Shown: positions 1 through 7,187 of the stretch, piece after piece | Layout of the letters: the number at the start of each line of letters is the position of its first letter | Numbering within the stretch: the stretch's first letter is position 1 | Assembly: GCA_041665065.1 (NCBI GenBank) | Contig: JBAYJM010000021.1 | Span: 1 to 19,175 of the forward strand | Reading direction: 5' to 3' | DNA length: 19,175 nucleotides | From: JBAYJM01 sp041665065 | GTDB lineage: Bacteria; Patescibacteriota; Patescibacteriia; 2-01-FULL-39-33 | The notes under the pieces: generated by a model | Database searches by the model: none | What the model was told of the DNA's origin: nothing | The model's input: only the letters and a program-made list of their open reading frames with translations | Position numbers and translations under genes: made by a program

Positions 1-1
1 C

Positions 2-3000
2 CCCTATGCCTTCAACGCTGATGCTCTAGATGGCTTCCATGCTTCTGCCATTGCTGAGGCTAACAAACTCCTGGCCCTAGACTCTAATGCGGGTATGACG
101 GTAAATGGGGTGACGAGTACGGCTTCACTCAATGTCTCCGGCATTTCTTCCTTGGCCACCACTTCTATGAGCTATGGTTCAACCATTGGAAATTCCAATT
201 CCTACTGGAGCTTTGGCAGTACAAATATTCCCAACTTTGGGCCATTAGCCATGTTAAATCCTGTTTCCATGAATCAGTCTCTTGGGGGCATATACAAGGG
301 CCTCTACGTGGTAGGCCAAGATGATGATGCGCCGCAGTTAGGTCTCATGGACATTAATTTTAATAACAAATTTTTAATCAACTACGCCACCTCGACTCAC
401 GGTGTCACTTTCGCCGGCCAGAATGATTTAGGACTGGGAATACCTGAAATGACTTACACCTTTTCAGGCAATGGCTTAATTGTAAATAGTGGAGACAGCA
501 ACTCACTTTTAACATTACAAAACAATTCTCTTTCCTCTTCTTTAAGCCTTTCCAGTTCCACCTCCGTTCTTTCTGCCACAGGAGCAAGCGGTTATTCTTT
601 TGACAACAAGCTTAGCATCGGTACCAGCACTCAAAATTACCTTTTAACCGTAGATGGCACCTCTTACTTTGCGGCTACATCCACGATGAAAAATATTGTT
701 CCGGCCTCCAGTCTCAGCTACGACTTAGGAAATAGCTCAAGCAAGTGGAACAAGGGCTGGTTTAACACTTTAAACATCGGCACTAGCACCTGGTCAATGA
801 TCCAATCAGCTAACAGCAGGCTATCAATTTTTGACCTCTCAAACGGACTGGGCAATGAAAGGCTTACCGTCCTAACTAACGGCAATGTCGGCATCGGCAC
901 CTCCTCTCCCGGAGCCGTTCTTTCAGTGGCCGGAGATACCTATGTCTCAGGCAATTTGACTGCCACTGGCACGGCTACAATTTTAGGAGATCTTGCTGTC
1001 ACAGGCGGCATTACTTTAGGTGGAGAATATCGAACAACCTGGCCTTCCGGCGGTGGCGGTGGTGGTTCCTGGTGGGCTACTTCATCAGATGATTTAGTGG
1101 GCTATTCTAATCTTGCTGGTAATTATGCCATTGTACTTGGATCAGCCGTTACCTCCTCCAATGTTAAATTCGAGGTTGTAGGCGCTTCTAAATTAGGGGG
1201 AGCGACGACAATTACCGGCGCGCTTTCAGTGAGCAACAATATTATTGCCTCAAGCGGCTACGTTTCATCTTCCGGTGGCTTTTTTACATCTTCTTCAAAC
1301 AGCGCACTTGGCGGATTGACTATCAGTTCTGGGGGCGGATTGACCCTAAGTGGCACCACCATCACATCTTGGACCGAGCTCTCCGGCGGCAATTTCTGGG
1401 GCTACACTTCTTCATCTGGTTCATTTGACATTGGCTATTCCCCTGCGGGATATAAAATAGTAATTGGCAACACTACTACCACCCTAGTTAACACGACTTT
1501 TGAAGTGGCTGGCGATTCATATCTTAATGGCAACACCACTACAACAGGAAGGCTGCATGTCGGGACCAGCACTGACTACATTGATCTGGGCTTAGCTAGT
1601 TTTACTGGCGGGAATATGGCTATGATCAAGGCCACTTCTACCATAGGAGGAAATGAACTGGGAATTTACAACGGCTTAAAAATAGTTTCTGAGTCTAATG
1701 CCGCCAACAATTCCAGATTAACCTTTTTTAATGATGATTTAAGCGCTTCATCTACTATTAATTACAACGTCAATAATGATACTTTAGATTTCAATAATGC
1801 TTCCAGTTATTATTTTGACAGTAACGTGGGAATAAATAACTCTTCGCCTTCCTATACGCTTGACGTTAATGGCTCTGTTAGAGCTTCTTCCAGTCTGCAG
1901 GTCGGAGGTGAAACGACCACGGCTCAAACACTGGCTCATATTAAAAATTCCTATTCAGGATTAGCCGATGCCTACGGATTGATGGTAGACAGGTATCAAA
2001 AAACCTCCGCAACCTCAACCGCTTCTTTGTACGGCCTTTATGCCAGAGCCGGCGTAAACAATCTTAATATGGGCGTCACTCTGGGAAACGCCTATGGCAT
2101 CTATTCTACGGTCTATGGCGACGGCAATGGCCTTATCCAAAACGCTTTTTCCCTCTTCCTCGACTCGCCAACAGGATCTGTTACCAATGGATACAATATC
2201 TACGCCTCCGGTACCGCACCCAATTATCTCGGTGGCAGCCTGAGTGTTGGGACCACTACCAAAACCGCCGCCCTAAACGTATCCACTTCCGGTCCTGCCG
2301 CTCTGATTGGTTATAATAACTCTTTCTCCGGTACTAGTAATGGTGCAGTGGCCATGGGTTATTCCTCTAACGTCTCAGGCAATGGATCTTTTGCCATGGG
2401 CTATTACACTTCTGTAATTGGTGACGGTTCAGTAGCCTTAGGCTACAAGAACAGTGTTATCAATACAGTAGTAGGAGCAACCGCCTTAGGCTATCAGAAT
2501 ATATCAGGAGGAGCAGGAGCATTTGCTGCTGGTAGGTTGAATGTGGCCTCAGGTGCTTCCTCAATAGCTCTTGGTCAAAACATTACCGTAACAGGAGCTA
2601 ACTCTATGGGTATAGGACTAAGCACCATTTCCAATACCGTGACATCAACTAACAGCCTAGTTTCCCAAGACAATGTCTTGGCTATTATGGGTGGTAATGT
2701 GGGAATCGGGACTACGAGTCCGGCTTATAAACTTAGCGTCATTGGAGACATTGATGTTTCTGCTGGATATACATATAAATTAAATGGCGTGAGCATGATT
2801 ACTGCCTCCACCACGCTAAATAATTATTTCTTTGGTGGTGCCGGCAATTTAACCATGACTGGAATTCAAAATACTGCGACCGGTTATCAATCACTTAGTT
2901 CTAATACAACAGGCACATACAATACTGCAAATGGCTACCAATCATTGTATACAAATAGCACCGGCTATGAAAATACTGCTAGCGGTTATCAATCACTTAA

Positions 3001-6000
3001 TAAAAATACTACCGGTTACTACAATACAGCTAACGGCTACTCTGCCCTCTACTCTAATACTGGAGGACATGAAAATGCTGCCTATGGTTGGAGTTCGCTC
3101 TATTTCAACGACTCAGGCAATAATAATACCGCCTTTGGCCTTAACTCCTTACACGAAAATAGATACGGCTCTAACAACACTGGCATTGGTTACCGTGCCG
3201 GCTACTATGTTTTAGGTTCTGGTAATGTTACTTTGGGTTATTATGCTGGCTCTTATGAAACCAGTTCCAATAGTTTTTATGTAGATAATCAAAACAGAAC
3301 CAATACCGCCGGAGATAAAGCTGGGGCTTTGTTATATGGAACATTTAATGCCACGCCCGCCAGCCAGACGTTGAAAATAAACGCCTCAACAACAGTTGCG
3401 CAAAACCTTTCTGTATTAGGAACTGGCAGTAATTATTTTTCCGGAACAATGTTAATCGGCACAACAACACCATATAGCGCTACAACCTCTCTAACTGTGG
3501 CTGGATCTCTTTATGCCGATCATATTTACACCAGTGGCAATTCATTTTATATGAATGGTGTAAAAATAATTGGCAGCAATGCTACTGATTTAAACTTCTA
3601 TGCTGATACAAGTCAGAATTTAAAATTAACAGCAATAAACGGGCAACTACAATTATTTAGCACTGGCGCAGGTGGTGGAATTAATATAAATAGCAGTTCA
3701 AGTTTGAGTGTGGTTGGAAATGCTGCAACCGTACAGGGCAATGAAAGCTTAATGCTAAAAACTATAGGTGACAGTCACAATCTAACCGTACAAACCAATG
3801 GCAACGGCTCCAGTATTGGAATTAGTGCTAGCGGTATTAATTCCAACGTTAATTTATCCGCGACTCAAGCAATTACATTAACTGCCCCATTAATAAATAT
3901 CACTGGTAGTTTTTCAAATATGACCTCAACTGGCTATCTTTTAGTGGGCTCAGCTCCGACAGGAGCAAATTATAGCACTGGCTATCTTAATGTTCAAAAT
4001 GGAGGCATATTCGGAGGTAATTTGGCTGTGGCAGGCAATGCTACTACCACCGGTAATCAAGTAATTGGTGGGACACTTACCGTTACAGGAACACTTGACC
4101 CAAACGGAGCTATTACTTTGCCTACGACCGGAATAACTGGAGCTGGCACTGGTTCAGGTTTGGATGCAGATTTATTAGATGGCGCACAACCAAGCATGGT
4201 TGCTGGGAATAGCACAATAGTTCAAAGAAATGCCAGTGGCTATGTCTTTGCTAATTATTTTAATACAACGGCTGGTGCAACAGCAACAGCAGCTTCACAT
4301 TTTGCCATCCAAACAGGCAGTGATAATTATATAAGATGGCAAACTCCAGCAAATGCTAAAATATCACTTGGACTAGACGGTGTAGATAATACGGCTGACT
4401 CGGCCAAAAATGTTTTATCGGCAACTAAACTGACTACCGCAAGAGCCATTAATGGTGTTAATTTTGATGGTTCAGCGGCTATCAGTATCGGTGATTTAAG
4501 AGGTAGCAATTATGTTTCAACTGGTGCAGAGAAGCCAAACAATGCAGTGTTTGGTTCTGGTAAGTTCAGATACCAAATGTTAAGTGGAGCAAACTTGGGT
4601 AGCGGTGCTGCTTCCTGGAATGATGTTCTTTGGACCAGCTCTTATACAGGAACAGACGTTAAGGGTTCTAATGCCTTAATTTTTGGTAAAACTTCAGATT
4701 TTATCGGCTTTGCTAGACAGGATTATGATAGTGCCGCTTGGGGTACAATTAATACAATCTATCACACAGGCAATAAACCAACCGCGACAGATGTTGGTTT
4801 AGGCAATGTTAACAATACCTCTGATGCTAATAAGCCTGTCTCTACCGCTCAGCAGACTGCTCTTGATTTAAAAGCTAATCTAGCCGGCCCAACTTTCACT
4901 GGCACAGTCACAATTCCAACGCCATTTACTCTTGGATCTATTTCTATGACTGCTAACGCCAGTGAATTAAATATATTAGACAATACAACTGTGACGGCAA
5001 CGGAATTAAATTATGTTCATGGAGTTACCTCAGCCATTCAAACACAACTTGGCACAAAGCAAGGCACCCTCACCAATTCATTAGGACTAAAAAATGCCTT
5101 AAGCGATGAAACAGGCAGTGGAGCGGCCATGTTTGGCACTTCACCGACAATTACCACCTCATTATTAATGGAAAATGGAGCTTATATCGGCCAGGCAGCC
5201 GGACCGCAGTTAGTATTTGATGACACAAATAATTATTTTGAAATGACTGGCGGCAATGTCGGTATTGGCACAACCACTCCAGCTGAAAAATTATATATAG
5301 AAGGAGATAGCTCATCTGGCAATATTAGAGCCCTTATAAGAAACATGAATCCAGCGTCATTTGGTGGCTTTAACCTTGGAAATGATGCTAGTTCAAATGC
5401 CGCCGGTATTTTTCTAGCTGGAAGTTCAGTTAGCTCCTATGGTGGAGCAAATTCTATGGGTATTATGACATTTATAGATTCCCCCCTAGTCTTGGGTGCT
5501 AACAATTCAATTAAAATGACAATTTTAAGTTCAGGCAATGTTGGTATTGGTACTTCTACACCCTCAAATAAACTAGATATTATATCTGATAATAATACGG
5601 ATGTCGGTGGAGTAATTAGAATAAAATCCAACAATCTAACATCGAGCAGTACCTATGGTTTCAAAGGAATCAGATCAACGGATGACTTTACTATACAAAC
5701 TGGTTACGGTAAAAGCATAGTCCTTAATCCAAGTGGTGGCAACGTTGGTATTGGAACCAGTTCTCCAACCGCTCTATTACATATTGTTGGTAGTGACTCA
5801 ACAGGTGGTGATGGTGTAATGCCAATCGTAGAAAATACAGCCAGCGGAAATTCTTTTGCTGGAATGACATTTAAGACTAGTGGCGCTAAAGCGGGTGCTG
5901 TTTATGGGGGGGTAGGAAATCCACTCTATGGCATAGTTGATGGCTTAACTCTTGATGCGGGAAATGGTTCTAGAGATATTGGATTTAGAGTTGGTACCGC

Positions 6001-7108
6001 TGCTTTTACAAATCCTGGCACAGCCACTGGTCCGGGAATGATTATTAAGGCTTCTGGTTTTGTCGGCATCGGCACTTCTACTCCCGCATATACTCTTGAT
6101 GTTGTTGGCGCAAGCACTAACGTCGCTCGTTTCCGCAACAATGCTCTGGGCACGACGTGTACTTTGACTTCGGCTACTGGTATTATCGCCTGTTCTTCTG
6201 ATGAACGCCTTAAAACAAATATTAATGCTGTTGCTAACGCACTAGGCACAATTCGACAATTGAAACCGGTAACCTTTGATTGGATTAAAGGTGACTCAAC
6301 CACACCACTGCAATATGGCTTTATTGCTCAAGATGTAAAGAAAATCTTGCCAGACATGGTTAGTACTGGTGATGACGGCTATTTGTCACTATCTATGACA
6401 GAAATTCTTCCTGTCTTAACTGGCGCAATCAAAGATTTGGATGTACAAGTTGCCAATCAGCAAACTCAATTAGACTTATTAACTTCCAGGGTTGATAATT
6501 TAACTATGAGCAATACTTCAACTTCTTCAGAATCTTTAACGGTAATCGACAACAACATAAATACGTCAAATTTATCAGTCATACAATCAGCAACTTTCTA
6601 TGGCACAATTACTGTTATCGGCGAAGCAAACTTCCAATCCAAAACTTATTTCCATGATCAGACTTATTTCAGCAAAGACAGTGCCGGAAAGGCCACTATC
6701 TTACAAAATGCAACCTCAACACATATCACATATTCAAGGCCTTATGGAGTTTCTCCAATAATTACCATTACTCCAACTAGCGACTCAGTTGATTATCGCT
6801 ATTGGGTTACAAATGAAACGCCGGCGGGATTTGATATTGCAATTAATGCCAATGCCTTAAATGATATCATCTTTAACTGGCATGCCGTAGCGGTTATCGA
6901 AGATGATACTGAAGAGGTACAAAATCAAATTATTGAAGCAGTAATTCCGCCAGAAGAAACAACCACTCTAACCCCTGAGCAAAGCTCTACTACTGAACCG
7001 GTAATCAATACAACTACAACAACATCAACAATAGAAATAATTAACAACGAGGCTACCACTGCCGAACCCGTAATAAATACAACAACAACCACTGATTCCA
7101 ATATTTAA
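2..7108 (+). CDS. Giant fibrous surface protein with C-terminal Peptidase_S74 domain (5' partial)
   Basis: A very long Gly/Ser/Thr/Asn-rich protein, likely a secreted trimeric fibre or adhesin. The first ATG is at 95, but the frame stays open back to base 2 and the upstream codons read like the family (DALDGFHASA, then ANKLLALDSN, echoing DADLLDGAQPS at 4160), so the true start lies left of the window. Counting from that ATG, 2,337 residues are visible. In order: bead-like segments with VGIGT(S/T)(S/T)P; a six-Gly linker before SWW near 1050; YadA-head-like repeats (2342-2623); six 17-residue tandem repeats (2870-3223); a phage-tail-fibre-like block (4157-5065); four more beads (5249-6115); the S74 domain from 6191; a coiled coil (about 6425-6510); a beta-rich end domain; and a Thr-rich tail. 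No signal peptide or anchor is visible, so those must be upstream. GC is clearly higher than in the neighbours. It ends at a strong terminator. The S74 assignment is firm; the adhesin or attachment role is inferred. Confidence 0.9.
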   Translation, partial: PYAFNADALDGFHASAIAEANKLLALDSNAGMTVNGVTSTASLNVSGISSLATTSMSYGSTIGNSNSYWSFGSTNIPNFGPLAMLNPVSMNQSLGGIYKGLYVVGQDDDAPQLGLMDINFNNKFLINYATSTHGVTFAGQNDLGLGIPEMTYTFSGNGLIVNSGDSNSLLTLQNNSLSSSLSLSSSTSVLSATGASGYSFDNKLSIGTSTQNYLLTVDGTSYFAATSTMKNIVPASSLSYDLGNSSSKWNKGWFNTLNIGTSTWSMIQSANSRLSIFDLSNGLGNERLTVLTNGNVGIGTSSPGAVLSVAGDTYVSGNLTATGTATILGDLAVTGGITLGGEYRTTWPSGGGGGGSWWATSSDDLVGYSNLAGNYAIVLGSAVTSSNVKFEVVGASKLGGATTITGALSVSNNIIASSGYVSSSGGFFTSSSNSALGGLTISSGGGLTLSGTTITSWTELSGGNFWGYTSSSGSFDIGYSPAGYKIVIGNTTTTLVNTTFEVAGDSYLNGNTTTTGRLHVGTSTDYIDLGLASFTGGNMAMIKATSTIGGNELGIYNGLKIVSESNAANNSRLTFFNDDLSASSTINYNVNNDTLDFNNASSYYFDSNVGINNSSPSYTLDVNGSVRASSSLQVGGETTTAQTLAHIKNSYSGLADAYGLMVDRYQKTSATSTASLYGLYARAGVNNLNMGVTLGNAYGIYSTVYGDGNGLIQNAFSLFLDSPTGSVTNGYNIYASGTAPNYLGGSLSVGTTTKTAALNVSTSGPAALIGYNNSFSGTSNGAVAMGYSSNVSGNGSFAMGYYTSVIGDGSVALGYKNSVINTVVGATALGYQNISGGAGAFAAGRLNVASGASSIALGQNITVTGANSMGIGLSTISNTVTSTNSLVSQDNVLAIMGGNVGIGTTSPAYKLSVIGDIDVSAGYTYKLNGVSMITASTTLNNYFFGGAGNLTMTGIQNTATGYQSLSSNTTGTYNTANGYQSLYTNSTGYENTASGYQSLNKNTTGYYNTANGYSALYSNTGGHENAAYGWSSLYFNDSGNNNTAFGLNSLHENRYGSNNTGIGYRAGYYVLGSGNVTLGYYAGSYETSSNSFYVDNQNRTNTAGDKAGALLYGTFNATPASQTLKINASTTVAQNLSVLGTGSNYFSGTMLIGTTTPYSATTSLTVAGSLYADHIYTSGNSFYMNGVKIIGSNATDLNFYADTSQNLKLTAINGQLQLFSTGAGGGININSSSSLSVVGNAATVQGNESLMLKTIGDSHNLTVQTNGNGSSIGISASGINSNVNLSATQAITLTAPLINITGSFSNMTSTGYLLVGSAPTGANYSTGYLNVQNGGIFGGNLAVAGNATTTGNQVIGGTLTVTGTLDPNGAITLPTTGITGAGTGSGLDADLLDGAQPSMVAGNSTIVQRNASGYVFANYFNTTAGATATAASHFAIQTGSDNYIRWQTPANAKISLGLDGVDNTADSAKNVLSATKLTTARAINGVNFDGSAAISIGDLRGSNYVSTGAEKPNNAVFGSGKFRYQMLSGANLGSGAASWNDVLWTSSYTGTDVKGSNALIFGKTSDFIGFARQDYDSAAWGTINTIYHTGNKPTATDVGLGNVNNTSDANKPVSTAQQTALDLKANLAGPTFTGTVTIPTPFTLGSISMTANASELNILDNTTVTATELNYVHGVTSAIQTQLGTKQGTLTNSLGLKNALSDETGSGAAMFGTSPTITTSLLMENGAYIGQAAGPQLVFDDTNNYFEMTGGNVGIGTTTPAEKLYIEGDSSSGNIRALIRNMNPASFGGFNLGNDASSNAAGIFLAGSSVSSYGGANSMGIMTFIDSPLVLGANNSIKMTILSSGNVGIGTSTPSNKLDIISDNNTDVGGVIRIKSNNLTSSSTYGFKGIRSTDDFTIQTGYGKSIVLNPSGGNVGIGTSSPTALLHIVGSDSTGGDGVMPIVENTASGNSFAGMTFKTSGAKAGAVYGGVGNPLYGIVDGLTLDAGNGSRDIGFRVGTAAFTNPGTATGPGMIIKASGFVGIGTSTPAYTLDVVGASTNVARFRNNALGTTCTLTSATGIIACSSDERLKTNINAVANALGTIRQLKPVTFDWIKGDSTTPLQYGFIAQDVKKILPDMVSTGDDGYLSLSMTEILPVLTGAIKDLDVQVANQQTQLDLLTSRVDNLTMSNTSTSSESLTVIDNNINTSNLSVIQSATFYGTITVIGEANFQSKTYFHDQTYFSKDSAGKATILQNATSTHITYSRPYGVSPIITITPTSDSVDYRYWVTNETPAGFDIAINANALNDIIFNWHAVAVIEDDTEEVQNQIIEAVIPPEETTTLTPEQSSTTEPVINTTTTTSTIEIINNEATTAEPVINTTTTTDSNI
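1031..1563 (+). repeat. Pair of diverged ~65-70-residue modules in the giant protein
   Basis: Two segments, about 1031-1236 and 1361-1563, follow the same plan: a Trp start (TTWPSGG / ITSWTELSGG), a W-containing turn (SWWATSS / NFWGYTSSS), then AGNYAIVLG / AGYKIVIGN, then KFEVVGASKLGG / TFEVAGDSYLNG, then a Thr-rich run and (A/R)L(S/H)V. They are diverged internal copies within the coding sequence, not DNA-level exact repeats. Confidence 0.6.
2342..2623 (+). repeat. YadA-head-like (Hep_Hag-type) repeats
   Basis: This part of the giant protein has the spaced pattern A-x-G-x-x-(S/N)...G seen in trimeric autotransporter heads: GAVAMGYSSNVSG, then GSFAMGYYTSVIG, GSVALGYKNSV, GATALGYQNISG, GAFAAGRLNVASG, SSIALGQNITVTG and NSMGIG. 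Units are about 14 residues. In YadA-type proteins this pattern forms a left-handed beta roll in a trimer. The trimer here is inferred. Confidence 0.75.
2870..3223 (+). repeat. Tandem 51-bp repeats encoding 17-residue units (6 full + 1 partial)
   Basis: In-frame tandem units start at 2870, 2921, 2972, 3023, 3074 and 3125, with a 16-residue end unit at 3176. The consensus is NTAxGYQSLxxNTTGxx. The first three units are close at both DNA and protein level (NTATGYQSL, NTANGYQSL, NTASGYQSL) and the later ones drift (NAAYGWSSL, NTAFGLNSL, NTGIGYRAG). The exact 51-base period and the closeness of units 1-3 suggest growth by duplication. Such NTAxG repeats are related to the head repeats just upstream. 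Confidence 0.85.
4157..5065 (+). other. Phage-tail-fibre-like block inside the giant protein
   Basis: This segment reads like tail fibre proteins: DADLLDGAQPS, then SATKLTTARAINGVNFDGSA, then NTIYHTGNKPTATDVGLGNV, then ALDLKANLAGPTFTGTVTIP, then ASELNILD and ATELNYVHGVTSAIQTQL. The 'AR.INGV.FDGS' and 'LAGPTFTGTV' strings are, from general knowledge, common in tailed-phage tail fibres and collar-linked fibres. It lies between two stretches of VGIGT beads, so the gene looks like a mosaic. Direct transfer from a phage is inferred. Confidence 0.65.
5249..6115 (+). repeat. Cluster of four VGIGT beads
   Basis: Beads (G/S)G(N/F)VGIGT(S/T)(S/T)PxxxLxIxx occur with their N/F codon at 5255, 5537, 5741 and 6059. 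Two more full beads are upstream (Asn codons at 884 and 2696), and degenerate relatives (LSIGTST, VGINNSSP, LSVGTTT, MLIGTTTP) lie near 613, 1828, 2239 and 3451. Spacing is irregular (about 70-600 residues), so these are repeated structural starters of separate beta segments and not a tandem array. Confidence 0.8.
6191..6460 (+). other. Peptidase_S74 intramolecular chaperone domain with self-cleavage site
   Basis: The signature CSSDERLKTNI begins at 6191. It is followed by LKPVTFDWIKG, YGFIAQDVKKILPDMV and DGYLSLSMTEILPVL, the usual order of the S74 domain. In characterised phage tailspike and endosialidase members, cleavage occurs between Ser and Asp of the SD.RLK motif, using a Ser/Lys pair. 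Here that gives Ser2035 (6197-6199), Asp2036 and Lys2040, counting from the ATG at 95. All key residues are present, so the domain should fold the trimer and then cut itself off, releasing the last ~302 residues. Confidence 0.88.
6995..7105 (+). repeat. Thr-rich C-terminal tail with repeated EPVINTTTTT
   Basis: The last ~50 residues are Thr/Glu-rich and low in complexity. The ten-residue unit EPVINTTTTT occurs twice, at 6995-7024 and 7064-7093. It follows a beta-rich end domain and a short acidic, Pro-containing stretch (IPPEETTTLTPEQ). It could be a flexible tether or a dense O-glycosylation site; nothing in the sequence decides between these. Confidence 0.7.
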
Positions 7109-7144
7109 CTTTAAGAATTGCGACACAAAAACATACCCAAAATT

Positions 7145-7178
7145 AAAAACAGATAGCTAATCAAGACTATCTGTTTTT
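7145..7178. terminator. Bidirectional Rho-independent terminator
   Basis: AAAAACAGATAG (7145-7156), a 10-base loop and CTATCTGTTTTT (7167-7178) form a perfect 12-bp hairpin. The A run on the left and T run on the right give a U-tail in both directions. It sits between the stop of the giant plus-strand gene (7108) and the stop of the minus-strand gene ending at 7188, so it can end both convergent transcripts. Confidence 0.9.
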
Positions 7179-7187
7179 AATAAAAAT

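Noticed and set aside
95..97. ATG at 95 as the start of the giant protein
   Set aside because: The frame is open to base 2 and the upstream residues continue the module pattern, so the gene is cut by the window edge.
2931..3215. 94-codon plus-strand ORF in the repeat tract
   Set aside because: It exists only because the 51-base repeat keeps a second frame free of stops; its translation is not protein-like.
2870..3223. CRISPR-like array
   Set aside because: The units are contiguous 51-base coding repeats without unique spacers and in frame with the protein.
5926..6303. 125-codon minus-strand ORF opposite the fibre gene, and similar short antisense ORFs (405-587, 718-900, 4327-4509, 5437-5634)
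   Set aside because: They lie fully inside a well-supported gene in the opposite frame, have no recognisable domain and follow its skewed Gly/Thr codons.
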